Part shown: positions 9,979 to 18,392 of the stretch, in pieces
Layout of the letters: each line of letters begins with the position of its first letter
Position numbering within the stretch: position 1 is the first letter of the stretch
Assembly (NCBI GenBank): GCA_026398435.1
Contig: JAPLSW010000049.1
Location: forward strand, 19,579 to 81,926
Origin: Chlamydiota bacterium
Lineage (GTDB): Bacteria > Chlamydiota > Chlamydiia > Chlamydiales > Rhabdochlamydiaceae
Direction: 5' to 3'
DNA length: 62,348 nt
Notes under the pieces: generated by a model
What the model was told of the DNA's origin: nothing
What the model saw: the letters and a program-made list of their open reading frames with translations, nothing else
Database searches by the model: none
Program-made: the position numbers and the translations under genes

Positions 9979-10827
9979 ATGACTAAAGTTACAGCTGATA
10001 TGGTAAAAGAGCTCCGCGAGCGCTCTGGCGTTGGCATGGGTAAATGCAAAGAAGCTCTTGATGTATGTGGTGGAGATATGGAGAAGGCAGTGGATCATCT
10101 TCGTAAAACTGGCATGGCATCTGCTGTGAAAAAAGAAGGCAGAGAAGTTAATGAAGGTCTTATCAGTTTTGCCGAGTCTGCAAAGGCTTTTGCACTTGTT
10201 GAGATCAATTCTGAAACAGACTTCGTTGCGCAAAATGATCGCTTTAAACAGTTTATTAAAGATGTAGCACAAGATGTTGCGGATACTATTCCTGCTTCAT
10301 TAGATGCTTTCTTAGCCCAGACTTATAGCAAAGACACTACTGTGACTGTTGATCAGTTCAGAGCTCTTACTATGCAAAGTCTTGGTGAGAACATCAAAAT
10401 TAAGCGTTTCTTAGTTATTCCTAAATCAAGCGATCTTTCGATCGGCATCTATTCTCATATGAATGGTAAGATTATTACTGCAGTCACTCTAACCGGTGGC
10501 GAAGGTAATGAGGCCTTTGCAAGAGAGCTTGCGATGCATGTTGCAGCAGAATCTCCTGAGTTCCTATCTCCTGAACAAGTTCCGGCAGATGCGAAAGCTC
10601 GAGAAGAAGAAATTGCAAAAGTCCAAGTTCAAGGTAAACCTGCAAATATTGTTGATAAGATCGTAGAAGGAAAAATCAAAGCCTATTATGATCAAGTTTG
10701 CTTCGTATGCCAAAAGTATATCAAGGACAATGCAAAATCTATTGCAGAAGTTGTGGCGGCTGAAGGGAAGAAACAAGGTAAAAACATAACCGTTCAAAGC
10801 TTTCAGCGTTGGAAAGTGGGCGGATAG
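9979..10827 (+). CDS. tsf: Translation elongation factor Ts
   Basis: Guanine-nucleotide exchange factor for EF-Tu. The N-terminal UBA-like segment (VKELRERSGVGMGKCKEAL), the SETDFVAQND signature and the C-terminal dimerisation region (IVDKIVEGKIKAYYDQVCF) are all present. 282 residues, typical length. GAGGGG in the end of rpsB serves as the ribosome-binding site. Confidence 0.97.
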   Translation: MTKVTADMVKELRERSGVGMGKCKEALDVCGGDMEKAVDHLRKTGMASAVKKEGREVNEGLISFAESAKAFALVEINSETDFVAQNDRFKQFIKDVAQDVADTIPASLDAFLAQTYSKDTTVTVDQFRALTMQSLGENIKIKRFLVIPKSSDLSIGIYSHMNGKIITAVTLTGGEGNEAFARELAMHVAAESPEFLSPEQVPADAKAREEEIAKVQVQGKPANIVDKIVEGKIKAYYDQVCFVCQKYIKDNAKSIAEVVAAEGKKQGKNITVQSFQRWKVGG

Positions 10828-10837
10828 GAAGTAACTC

Positions 10838-11557
10838 ATGCAACCTCTTTATAAGCGTGTGCTCATTAAATTATCAGGGGAAGCTCTCATGGGAGAGCAG
10901 AATTTCGGTATAGAGCATACGGCCTGTGATCATATCGCTCAGGCGATTAAAGAGGTGCATGACCTAGGCGTCCAAGTAGGGATTGTTGTAGGAGGAGGAA
11001 ATATTTTTCGTGGAACGCAAGCCAAAGACTTTGGTTTTGCGAGAACGCCGGCAGACCATATAGGAATGCTTGCCACTACGATTAATGGCCTCATCTTGCA
11101 ACAATCCCTTTCTGCTTTGCAGGTCCCAAGTGTTGTAATGAGCGCGCTTAGTGATTCCTTTGTAGAGAAATATAGTTGGTCTCAATCGATGCAGAAGATC
11201 GAAGAAGGGAAAATCATCATTTTTGTTGGAGGAACGGGCAACCCTTACTTCACAACAGATACTGCGGCGGCTCTTAGAGCCACAGAAATCGGTGCTGAAA
11301 TCGTAATTAAGGCGACGAAAGTTGATGGTATATATTCTGATGATCCGAAAAAAAATCCTGACGCAAAAAAATATGAACATGTAACATATTTACAAGCGCT
11401 CTCAGAGCAGCTCAATGTAATGGATGCTACAGCCATTGCACTTTGTAGAGAGAATAAGATTCCCATTTATGTCTTCAATATTTTCCAAAAAGGCGCTTTG
11501 CTAAAAGCCGTATGCCAAGGGAAAGGGGGCACACTTGTCACAGGAGAAAAACAATGA
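10838..11557 (+). CDS. pyrH: UMP kinase
   Basis: Phosphorylates UMP to UDP (amino-acid-kinase fold). Seen: [11 protein letters not shown] at the N-terminus, [29 protein letters not shown] and [16 protein letters not shown]. 239 residues. Third gene of the operon; its TGA overlaps the start of frr (ATGA). Confidence 0.96.
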   Translation: MQPLYKRVLIKLSGEALMGEQNFGIEHTACDHIAQAIKEVHDLGVQVGIVVGGGNIFRGTQAKDFGFARTPADHIGMLATTINGLILQQSLSALQVPSVVMSALSDSFVEKYSWSQSMQKIEEGKIIIFVGGTGNPYFTTDTAAALRATEIGAEIVIKATKVDGIYSDDPKKNPDAKKYEHVTYLQALSEQLNVMDATAIALCRENKIPIYVFNIFQKGALLKAVCQGKGGTLVTGEKQ

Positions 11558-12105
11558 GCGTACCTGATCAGACCAAGTCTAGTATGAAAGCTGCAATTGA
11601 GCATTTTAAAGGTGAACTTAAAAGTCTTAGAACAGGAAGAGCTAATCCTGGAATATTAGATGGAGTGTTTGTCGAAGTTTATGGATCGAATATGAAGCTT
11701 AAAGAGCTTGCGAGCATTTCTGCTCCAGAAGCTCGTCAGCTTCTGATCAGTCCTTTTGATCCTAAAACTGCAGGATCTATTAGTAAGGGTATTGAAAAAG
11801 CAAACCTTAACCTTCAACCAATACTTGATGGTGGCATTATCCGTATCAATATACCTCCTATGGATGAGTCTACACGTAAAGAGATGGTTAAAATCGGAAA
11901 GAAGAAAGCGGAAGAAGCGAAAGTTACTATCCGTGAAATACGACGTAAAAATAATGAACTCGTTCGTAAGCAAAAAGCGGATGGAGATCTTACAGAAGAC
12001 GTTATGAAGAAACAAGAAAAGATGATCCAGGAATTTACTGACCAATTTTGTAGAGAATTGGATGATCTTATGAGTGTGAAAGAAAAAGAAATCATGACAG
12101 TTTAA
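11554..12105 (+). CDS. frr: Ribosome recycling factor
   Basis: Splits post-termination ribosomes together with EF-G. The 183-residue product starts at ATG 11554, overlapping the pyrH stop by 4 nt; earlier in-frame starts would run inside pyrH. Family segments: [54 protein letters not shown], and the C-terminal [23 protein letters not shown]. Confidence 0.97.
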   Translation: MSVPDQTKSSMKAAIEHFKGELKSLRTGRANPGILDGVFVEVYGSNMKLKELASISAPEARQLLISPFDPKTAGSISKGIEKANLNLQPILDGGIIRINIPPMDESTRKEMVKIGKKKAEEAKVTIREIRRKNNELVRKQKADGDLTEDVMKKQEKMIQEFTDQFCRELDDLMSVKEKEIMTV

Positions 12106-12110
12106 AAAGC

Positions 12111-12140
12111 TTGCAAGAAAATAAAGAGGCTGCGTATAAT
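12111..12140 (+). promoter_or_regulatory. Promoter of the tRNA-Glu/tRNA-Lys unit
   Basis: TTGCAA (12111-12116) and a perfect TATAAT (12135-12140) with an 18-nt spacer, about 22 nt before tRNA-Glu. The TATAAT lies in the loop of a 9-bp hairpin (12123-12131 with 12143-12151), so the same stretch could form a hairpin at the end of the frr transcript. Confidence 0.6.
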
Positions 12141-12161
12141 CTAGCCTCTTTGATGATCTGC

Positions 12162-12236
12162 GGCCCCATCGTCTAGCCTGGCCTAGGACACCAGATTTTC
12201 ATTCTGTCAACAGGGGTTCGAATCCCCTTGGGGTCA
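12162..12236 (+). tRNA. tRNA-Glu (anticodon TTC)
   Basis: Acceptor strands GGCCCCA and TGGGGTC pair with one G-T. The anticodon arm CAGATTTTCATTCTG carries TTC, and the T arm is GGGGTTCGAATCCCC. CCA is not encoded. Confidence 0.95.
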
Positions 12237-12243
12237 TTATCAA

Positions 12244-12316
12244 GAGACTTTAGCTCAGTCGGTAGAGCATCTCACTTTTAATGAGAGGGTCGATGGTTCG
12301 AGTCCATCAAGTCTCA
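12244..12316 (+). tRNA. tRNA-Lys (anticodon TTT)
   Basis: Acceptor strands GAGACTT and AAGTCTC pair perfectly. TAGCTCAGTCGGTAGAGCA is the D arm, CTCACTTTTAATGAG contains the TTT anticodon, and GATGGTTCGAGTCCATC is the T arm. It lies 7 nt after tRNA-Glu and is co-transcribed with it. Confidence 0.96.
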
Positions 12317-12322
12317 AACTAA

Positions 12323-12353
12323 AGCACTCAGGGAAACCTGGGTGCTTTTTTTT
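12323..12353 (+). terminator. Intrinsic terminator after the tRNA pair
   Basis: AGCACTCAGG, loop GAAA, CCTGGGTGCT (10-bp stem with one G-T) followed by eight T. Ends the tRNA-Glu/Lys transcript. Confidence 0.85.
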
Positions 12354-12533
12354 GTCTAAAGGAAATGCAACTCTGTGAATTTTCTCTATCTACATTATCC
12401 CCACACGTGTTGACAATCCTGTCTAAATATCTCTTTTTCTGTATGTCATCTTTGATAATGTCGTTTTTAAGCGTCTTAAGCATGTGTAATGCACTTTATA
12501 AAGAGCGCTAATTAGTGTAAAATTTAAGGTTTC

Positions 12534-12593
12534 TTGACAATTATTAGGCAGAGGTGTTATTTATTAGATAATGCTCGTTTTGAGCATCATTAT
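12534..12593 (+). promoter_or_regulatory. hipBA promoter with palindromic operator
   Basis: TTGACA (12534-12539) is followed 18 nt later by TATTTA (12558-12563). Directly downstream lies an inverted repeat, ATAATGCTC (12568-12576) and GAGCAT-C-ATTAT (12582-12593). Its place between promoter and hipB fits an operator for the HipB repressor. Autoregulation is known for hipBA modules; its use here is inferred. Confidence 0.55.
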
Positions 12594-12622
12594 GCAATTT
12601 AAGGCTGTTTATGGAAGGCGTT

Positions 12623-12955
12623 ATGAAAAATAATTCAAATCAACTTCTGCCATTGCCTGTTGTGAGGGCGTTAAAGAAGTTTGGATCCGATATTCGAATT
12701 GCACGTTTGAAACGTGGTTTTACTATTGAAATGATGGCCCAAAGAATTGGCATTCATAGGTCGACCTATAGCAAGATCGAGAAAGGGGATCCAATGGTCG
12801 GATTGGGTGCTTACGCAGCCGCATTATTTTCTTTAGGTTTTGGTGCGCCCTTAGGTGATTTAATCGATCAGCGCAATGATGATACGGGCTTGTTACTCGA
12901 TTTAGAGAAGCTGCCCAAAAGAGTTCGAGTAAAGAAAACTCCGCAGGGATTATGA
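12623..12955 (+). CDS. hipB: HipB-like XRE-family antitoxin
   Basis: DNA-binding antitoxin and autorepressor of a hipBA module. The 110-residue protein has an XRE helix-turn-helix: IRIARLKRGFTIEMMAQRIGI, then HRSTYSKIEKGDP. ATG 12623 is preferred over ATG 12611 because GGAAGG lies at the right distance before it. Its TGA overlaps the hipA ATG (ATGA), the usual arrangement for translational coupling. Confidence 0.85.
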   Translation: MKNNSNQLLPLPVVRALKKFGSDIRIARLKRGFTIEMMAQRIGIHRSTYSKIEKGDPMVGLGAYAAALFSLGFGAPLGDLIDQRNDDTGLLLDLEKLPKRVRVKKTPQGL

Positions 12956-14256
12956 ACAGGAAAATCAAAGTTAATATCGGTGATACAAAAAAACTTGTGG
13001 GAACCTTATTTTTTAATGCATCGGGAAATCGCGAGAGTAGTGGCTTTGAGTATAGTTCTGAGTGGATCGAATCTAGCAAGAGCTTTGAAATCGATCCGGG
13101 GCTTCCTCTTGGGTATGGACGTGTCTTTCGATCAAAAAAGGAGTGGGGTTCTGTTTTTCATGGTGCCATTGCTGATTCAGAACCCGATGGATGGGCTAGG
13201 CAAGTGATATTACGAGCTAACGGTAAAGAGCGAAAGGAGAAGAAAGGCGGAGGGATTTCTATTGTTGATTCCCCTCTCTCTTCATTAGATTTTCTTTTGT
13301 CTGTCGATGACTTTTCTCGAATCGGGGCTCTTAGATTTCAGAATGAAAATGGAGAGTTTCAACGACAGTCGGGAAGGGGGCCAGCGGCTCCGCCGCTTAT
13401 TGAACTGGATTCTTTATTGCAAGCTACTCGAGCAGTAGAAACCGATACGGAAACAGCTGCTGATTTAGAATATCTGCGTGGCAAAGGAACTTCACTTGGA
13501 GGTTTAAGGCCTAAATGCACAGTTATTGACCAAGATGGCTCTTTGTCGATTGGAAAATTTCCAAGTGTTCGTGATTCTTATTCCGTGACAAAAGGTGAAG
13601 TATTGGCTTTGCAAGTAGCCACTGCCGCGGGTATTCAAGCTGCGGAGGCTCGTATTGTAGATAGTGATGGATCTCCGGTTGCTTTAATTAAACGGTTTGA
13701 TCGAGGACTGCATGGCGAACGTATTCCGTATCTTTCAGCTGCAGCTCTTCTCGGTATTGAGGATAGCTATCAAGTTCACACTTATACGGAAATTGTTGAT
13801 GCTTTCAAGCGATATAGCTCGGACTATCGAGCAGATGCGGAAGAGTTGTGGCGCAGGATTGCACTGACGATTTTAATAACCAATGTTGATGATCATATGC
13901 GTAATCATGGCTTTTTGCATGTGGCGAAAAATCAATGGCGTCTTTCACCAGCCTTTGATATCAATCCCTTTCCTGATAGACGGAGAGTGCTTAAAACTTG
14001 GATTGCTGAATCAGTGGGCGATGCAGCCAGTATTGAGTCCTTGATGGAGGTTGCCCCCTATTTCGGTATTGAATCTAGACGTGCTTGTGAGATTCTTTCT
14101 ATTGTTGAAGGAGCGGTTGCTCGTTGGCGCCAAATCGGAAAAGACATCGGTATGACGGCTTCAGAACTTAACGCATTTGAAACAGCTTTTGAACATGAGG
14201 AGCGGCTTTCTGCTCGCCGAATCATCGGGCTGATAAAGTCTAATTCTTCCAGATGA
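12952..14256 (+). CDS. hipA: HipA-like serine/threonine kinase toxin
   Basis: Toxin kinase of the hipBA family; E. coli HipA phosphorylates glutamyl-tRNA synthetase, but the target here is unknown. 434 residues, full length. Seen: the N-terminal couple domain, the glycine-rich GTSLGGLRPK loop (~180-190), GKFPS and VALIKRFDR, the catalytic loop NVDDHMRNHGFL (~312-323) and the metal-binding DINP (~337-340). All appear intact. It lies beyond the tRNA pair in a block without core genes and abuts a sulfotransferase relic 8 nt after its stop. Confidence 0.88.
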   Translation: MNRKIKVNIGDTKKLVGTLFFNASGNRESSGFEYSSEWIESSKSFEIDPGLPLGYGRVFRSKKEWGSVFHGAIADSEPDGWARQVILRANGKERKEKKGGGISIVDSPLSSLDFLLSVDDFSRIGALRFQNENGEFQRQSGRGPAAPPLIELDSLLQATRAVETDTETAADLEYLRGKGTSLGGLRPKCTVIDQDGSLSIGKFPSVRDSYSVTKGEVLALQVATAAGIQAAEARIVDSDGSPVALIKRFDRGLHGERIPYLSAAALLGIEDSYQVHTYTEIVDAFKRYSSDYRADAEELWRRIALTILITNVDDHMRNHGFLHVAKNQWRLSPAFDINPFPDRRRVLKTWIAESVGDAASIESLMEVAPYFGIESRRACEILSIVEGAVARWRQIGKDIGMTASELNAFETAFEHEERLSARRIIGLIKSNSSR

Positions 14257-14262
14257 TAATTC

Positions 14263-14399
14263 TCCAGTGGATGCATGATCCTGCTACTTTAGTTGCGCGT
14301 TTTGAAGATTTTTTCGGATCAAAATAGAGAGGTCTTGTTCAAAGACAGGACCTAATTGTCTGGCTAGTCATATAGATCCCCTTTGACCTAGGAGAGGCT
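14263..14399 (+). pseudogene. Relic of a sulfotransferase gene (3' half)
   Basis: The stretch can be aligned with 16690-16830 of the intact sulfotransferase gene. Translated, it begins WMHDPATLVARFEDFFGSK and then TAG, against WMQDPTILVIRFEDLVGSK in the intact protein. Nucleotide similarity continues through CAAAGACAG and CATATAG...CCCTTTG, with small indels. Weak similarity may extend to about 14465. The 5' half is absent: the relic starts directly after hipA. It also contains a perfect 10-bp hairpin (14390-14413). Confidence 0.8.
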
Positions 14400-14413
14400 T
14401 CCGAGCCTCTCCT
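14390..14413 (+). terminator. Hairpin after hipA
   Basis: AGGAGAGGCT, loop TCCG, AGCCTCTCCT: a perfect 10-bp stem without a following T-run. It may stop hipBA transcription. The rest of the gene-free stretch to 14637 holds nothing recognised beyond the sulfotransferase relic. Confidence 0.45.
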
Positions 14414-14637
14414 ATTAGGCTTTATAGCGAAGTCTCCAAGGGCAAGTGGCAGCGGAGTAACGAACTCTCTACTGAACGGTTTTCAATATGGGCTACAAAG
14501 GACGGGATATTCTTACTCAACAGCCTCTAGTTAGGGGATTCATAATATCCATAAATATTTAGTTGCATTGAATAAACATCTCTCCTAAGATTTTTCTCAA
14601 AATAAAACTGGAAGATTTCAAAGGGGAGAAACTGTTA

Positions 14638-15024
14638 ATGCCAAGTATTTATATCCATGATTTGGAATTTCTTGTGCAAGAGCGTTTGGGTGATGCCAAA
14701 GCTCTTCTAGAAACTGGGCGTTATTCTGGAGCTGTTTATATTTGTGGGTATGTGGTAGAATTAGGATTAAAAAAGAAAATATGCCAGACTTTGAATTGGG
14801 ACGAATTTCCAACTGACTCTCAGTATAAAGCTTTAAAAACTCACGAATTAGAAGTTTTATTGCATTTTTCGGGAGTTAAGAAGTTTGTGATTGCAAATTT
14901 GAGGCCGGAATGGTCAGTTGTGTCGACATGGGATCCAGAAAAAAGATACTCAATTGGTAGAGTCGTTGAGTTTGATGCTAAAATAATGATTGAGTCTACG
15001 GAAACTATTTTGAGGGCTTTATGA
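14638..15024 (+). CDS. HEPN-domain protein
   Basis: 128 residues with the HEPN pattern DAKALLETGRYSGAVYICGYVVELGLKKKIC (~20-48), as in the small helical HEPN proteins often paired with nucleotidyltransferase-like partners in toxin-antitoxin or abortive-infection modules. The RNase-type R-x4-6-H motif was not found, so nuclease activity is doubtful. GGGGAG lies about 10 nt before ATG 14638. The stop overlaps the next start (ATGA), indicating a two-gene unit. Confidence 0.7.
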   Translation: MPSIYIHDLEFLVQERLGDAKALLETGRYSGAVYICGYVVELGLKKKICQTLNWDEFPTDSQYKALKTHELEVLLHFSGVKKFVIANLRPEWSVVSTWDPEKRYSIGRVVEFDAKIMIESTETILRAL

Positions 15025-15401
15025 AAGAAGTTTTAGATAAATTCAAAGCTATTATTAAATCTTTAGAATCTGAATATGGATCATTTCTTGTTTTTGCCCT
15101 TTTTTTAAGAGAACAGCCATTTGAGACATGGGATATTATCATTTCGGCAAATTGGTTAAATTCAAAAGAGATGAATTCTTATAGATTGATATCTTCAAAA
15201 CTTCAGGAAGTTTTAACTGAAGCTGAATCTCTTCAATTTTCTCGAATTGTCTTACTCGATCCAGCTGATCCAACTGTTCATTTTTTATTGGATTTAGAAA
15301 CTGTTAAAAATGGTGGATATAAAGAATTTTCTGGGGAAGTACTTACAGAAAAGTTTAAGTTCACAATTAAGCGCGCATATCTTTTACGTTCTTTGAAGTA
15401 A
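15021..15401 (+). CDS. HEPN partner protein, nucleotidyltransferase-like fold (unproven)
   Basis: 126 residues, translationally coupled to the HEPN gene. Segments YGSFLVFALFLREQPFETWDIIISANWL and SRIVLLDPADPTVHFLL resemble a family of small proteins encoded beside HEPN genes. There is no canonical GSx10DxD motif of minimal nucleotidyltransferases, so enzymatic activity cannot be claimed. Most likely role: second component of a HEPN toxin-antitoxin-like pair. Confidence 0.55.
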   Translation: MKEVLDKFKAIIKSLESEYGSFLVFALFLREQPFETWDIIISANWLNSKEMNSYRLISSKLQEVLTEAESLQFSRIVLLDPADPTVHFLLDLETVKNGGYKEFSGEVLTEKFKFTIKRAYLLRSLK

Positions 15402-15466
15402 TCCTAAAGAAGCGTGTCTCGAGTCTTTTATATAGGGTGTAGTTTTTCCACAAAAATTCTTTAAGA

Positions 15467-15494
15467 TTGATGTTTTCCTCGTTCTCTTCATAAT
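15467..15494 (+). promoter_or_regulatory. Possible promoter of the secreted-protein gene
   Basis: TTGATG and CATAAT with a 16-nt spacer, about 30 nt upstream of ATG 15525. Confidence 0.35.
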
Positions 15495-15524
15495 CCTCCG
15501 GAAACTTTAAACTCGGAGATCACT

Positions 15525-16022
15525 ATGCGATACCTAACTTTATTTGCGGCCCTACTGATTCAGCCTCTTTTTGCAGAGACAATTGGAAATATCCAGTACG
15601 AGCTTCCAAAGAGTGCTGAAAGCTGGCAAAGGATAAAAGAGCCTGATGCTGATGATGATAATAGTGCCAATTTTTTTTATGTCCCGAAAGAATCTTCCTT
15701 AGATGATGCGAGCGAATTTTTTGTAATCCATGTCAATAATATAGCGTCAGTAGCTATTGATGAAACAAGGCTGAAATCAGAGATAGAAGATGTTCTTGAG
15801 ATAGAAGTTAACCTTACAATGCTCGAACAAGATCCAGATTCTATTCTTTACGAGTGGAGCTTTGGTGATAGTGAAAGCTTTATGTACAGTATTACCAGAG
15901 CCTTCTTTTCTAAAAGCGGGACCGTGCTTCTAATGTACCAAACATCAGATGTTAAGAAAATGGAATCTGAAAAAAGCACATGGATCGATATGCTTAAAAA
16001 CGCCTGTCCCGTAGTGGAGTAG
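15525..16022 (+). CDS. Secreted protein of unknown function
   Basis: 165 residues. The N-terminus MRYLTLFAALLIQPLFA is a plausible signal peptide with cleavage after LFA. The mature part is acidic with no recognised domain. CGGAG precedes ATG 15525, and a 9-bp hairpin follows the gene. Flanked by the HEPN pair and the sulfotransferase. Function not known. Confidence 0.7.
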   Translation: MRYLTLFAALLIQPLFAETIGNIQYELPKSAESWQRIKEPDADDDNSANFFYVPKESSLDDASEFFVIHVNNIASVAIDETRLKSEIEDVLEIEVNLTMLEQDPDSILYEWSFGDSESFMYSITRAFFSKSGTVLLMYQTSDVKKMESEKSTWIDMLKNACPVVE

Positions 16023-16051
16023 TTTGTCTGTACGAAAAAAAACTTTTTTAG

Positions 16052-16080
16052 AGCAATAAGCTACTTTTTTTCTTATTGCT
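16052..16080 (+). terminator. Hairpin between the secreted protein and the sulfotransferase
   Basis: AGCAATAAG and CTTATTGCT form a 9-bp stem around a T-rich 11-nt loop. There is no good T-run behind it. Moderate terminator candidate. Confidence 0.45.
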
Positions 16081-16190
16081 ATACACTTTTAAAGCTGCCT
16101 GTCTTCTGCTTTTTTAAAGAATAATTTTACATAGTTTCTTTCCAAAATTTCCCGTTCTTCCTACAGTAAAGTTTTTTACTGGGAGGCAGT

Positions 16191-16976
16191 ATGGACCGAT
16201 TTTTTTTCCTTTTTTTAGGAGTCTTATCCTTTTTAGTAGGGAAGTCTTCTCTTGTAGCGACTGAAGAAGATTCACGGAAGATCACCATTTGTGCAACAGT
16301 TCCAAAAGCGGGAACAAATCTTATCCGTAAAGCGCTCATGTCAATTAGTGGGGAATCGGTCAGGTGGTTCGGTATGAAACCGTTTAAAAATGCTGATCCG
16401 GAGAATTTTTTTGCTACGTCTAAACAGAAGATCTATATCACCCATCTTTTTCCTGATATGGATGTCATTAAGGATTTAGATCCTAGCAAGTTTGCTAAGG
16501 TGCTTATGATTCGGGATCCGCGTGATGTCATGGTATCATTTGCTTATCATTTGGCATCAAAAAAAATGTGGCCCTTTGGAAAATTGCCAGATAAAGCGCA
16601 ATTTCTCAACCTTCCTTGGGATGGGCAGCTTAGAGAAGCTCTTCTATTTCCTCCTTTAAGTCCTAAAGATACATTTCCTTTTGCGGCGGAGTGGATGCAG
16701 GATCCGACTATTTTAGTTATACGCTTTGAAGATCTGGTAGGATCAAAAGGGGGCGGTAGCGATATCGTGCAAAGACAGACGTTATTTGCCTTAGCAAATC
16801 ATATAGGCTGCCCTTTGCCTTGGGAAAGGATCGATGAGATTGCGTCTCAACTTTTTGGAGGAACGGGCACGTTCCGCAGCGGGCAAATTGGGGATTATCT
16901 AAAATCTTATAGTCCTGAAAATGAGGCTCTTTATGATGAGTTACTCGGGCAGTATACAGAAGCTCTTGGATATTGA
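16191..16976 (+). CDS. Exported sulfotransferase-domain protein
   Basis: Predicted PAPS-dependent sulfotransferase. Seen: an N-terminal hydrophobic segment (residues 3-21) that looks like a signal peptide or anchor; the 5'-phosphosulfate loop PKAGTN (~37-42); the 3'-phosphate site IRDPRDVMVSFAYH (~106-119); RFEDL; and RSGQIGDYLKSYSPE (~228-242), matching the C-terminal RxGxxGDWK region. 261 residues. GGGAGG precedes ATG 16191. Its 3' end overlaps the convergent IspD-SDR gene by 36 nt. The substrate is unknown; a secreted sulfotransferase could modify a surface glycan or a host molecule. Confidence 0.75.
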   Translation: MDRFFFLFLGVLSFLVGKSSLVATEEDSRKITICATVPKAGTNLIRKALMSISGESVRWFGMKPFKNADPENFFATSKQKIYITHLFPDMDVIKDLDPSKFAKVLMIRDPRDVMVSFAYHLASKKMWPFGKLPDKAQFLNLPWDGQLREALLFPPLSPKDTFPFAAEWMQDPTILVIRFEDLVGSKGGGSDIVQRQTLFALANHIGCPLPWERIDEIASQLFGGTGTFRSGQIGDYLKSYSPENEALYDELLGQYTEALGY

Positions 16977-18329
16977 AGAGCTCTCTTTTTTTCTAACCTC
17001 AATGATAGCGCCGGTGGTCTTGGACTGCGAAAGCAGTTCAAGCGCCGCCGCTGCTACTTGGGAGGCCGGCATGAGAGCTTCTAGGGGATCACTTGGGAAA
17101 TGTAAAAGGCGAAGAGGGGTAAGTGTTCTTTGTGGAGCTAGGACATTGACATAGTGGTGTGGCATCTCTTCTGCAAGCCCTTGTGTGAAATTCACTACAG
17201 CGGCCTTTGTAGCGCTATAGACAGCATAGTCTTTTCTTCCTTTGGAATAAGAGGAAGAGGCGATGTTTATAATGTGGCCTTGAGGCAAAATAATTGCATA
17301 GCGACAGCAGTAGAGAAGGCTTGAAAGATTGTTTTCTACAAGATCCTGGATCTCTTTAGAAGATAAAGAGTGAAAGGGTCTGTGGATGAGGCTACCAACG
17401 CTATTGATCAGCCCATCGATTGGGCCATACTTCTGATGTATTTCTATAAATACTTTTTCTGCTTGGGCTGCATCTGAGAGGTCAGCTGGAAATTCCTTAG
17501 CATTTCGAGAAACAGAGAGTACGTGGGCCCCTTTTTCTGTAAGGGCTTTTGCAATGCTCGAACCTATACCACCGGATGCTCCCGTGATAACGTAGGTTTT
17601 TCCTGCAAAGGATGTATCTTCGCAATTTTGGAGAGCAGTTATAGGAAGGCGCAAAATTTGCTCGGCCAGATACAGATCGAGCTCTGTAGTAATTTTTATA
17701 TTAGACTCTTCTCCTCGGACGATATGGATGGGTGTGCCTCCAAGTCTTGTGACAAGGGAGCAGTCATCAGTTATTTCTGTTATATCCTCTTGCAATGCGT
17801 GAGCCTGCTTGATCATAGAGAGCTTGAAGCTTTGAGGCGTTTGTCCGCGGAGGTAATGGCTTCTTTGGGGGATGTCATCTATTGTGTCCCCCGTTACTGA
17901 GTGGACGATTGTATCAGAGGAGGCAATGCAAGTATCTACAGCTCCAAATTCAATGGCTCCCTGGACATTTTCTTGAAGAATTCTTTGGCTGATAAAGGGC
18001 CTTACCGCATCGTGGATGACTACATGTGTTGTAAGAGGGTCTGCACCATAAAGACCGGCAAGGGAAGATTCTCTTCTTGAATCTCCACCGAGGATCACTT
18101 TTATGGGTAGGGAGCCAGAAATTTTTTCTAGGTGGGAATGTACTTCGCTCGTCCAATCTTTGGGACAAACAAGGAGGATTTCATGAAAAAGCTCCGATTG
18201 AACAAAGGCCTCTAGGGTATGCATAAAAACAGGCTTACCTGAGAGCCTGTGGAATTGTTTGGGTTTAGCGCTACCAAAGCGCTCTCCCTTGCCCCCCATG
18301 AGAATGATTGCTGTGATGTAGTGCTGCAT
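16941..18329 (-). CDS. IspD-like cytidylyltransferase fused to a short-chain dehydrogenase (Bcs1/Acs1-like)
   Basis: Residues 1-230 are an IspD-type nucleotidyltransferase: GGKGERFGSAKPKQF (12-26), HDAVRPF (~106-112), QTPQSF. Residues 240-462 are an SDR: GASGGIG (250-256), catalytic Ser ~358-360, Tyr371-x3-Lys375. This order and length match the bifunctional ribulose-5-phosphate reductase/CDP-ribitol pyrophosphorylase of Haemophilus influenzae, so CDP-ribitol for a surface polymer is the best guess. The substrate is not proven, and the MEP-pathway IspD should be a separate gene. On the minus strand downstream of mcsB, with an overlapping tail against the sulfotransferase. Confidence 0.75.
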   Translation of the reverse strand: MQHYITAIILMGGKGERFGSAKPKQFHRLSGKPVFMHTLEAFVQSELFHEILLVCPKDWTSEVHSHLEKISGSLPIKVILGGDSRRESSLAGLYGADPLTTHVVIHDAVRPFISQRILQENVQGAIEFGAVDTCIASSDTIVHSVTGDTIDDIPQRSHYLRGQTPQSFKLSMIKQAHALQEDITEITDDCSLVTRLGGTPIHIVRGEESNIKITTELDLYLAEQILRLPITALQNCEDTSFAGKTYVITGASGGIGSSIAKALTEKGAHVLSVSRNAKEFPADLSDAAQAEKVFIEIHQKYGPIDGLINSVGSLIHRPFHSLSSKEIQDLVENNLSSLLYCCRYAIILPQGHIINIASSSYSKGRKDYAVYSATKAAVVNFTQGLAEEMPHHYVNVLAPQRTLTPLRLLHFPSDPLEALMPASQVAAAALELLSQSKTTGAIIEVRKKESSSISKSFCILPE

Positions 18330-18392
18330 GGGGACCTTGTTTCAGAAAAATAGTGTATTAAGAATGTATATTATTATCTATTAATATAATTA

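Noticed and set aside
12244..14637. Integration of the hipBA block at the tRNA-Lys 3' end
   Set aside because: No repeat of the tRNA 3' end was found by eye downstream and no integrase is present, so tRNA-site integration is not supported.
16941..18329. IspD of the MEP isoprenoid pathway
   Set aside because: The fused SDR domain and overall length match the CDP-ribitol enzyme rather than a stand-alone IspD; not excluded but not preferred.
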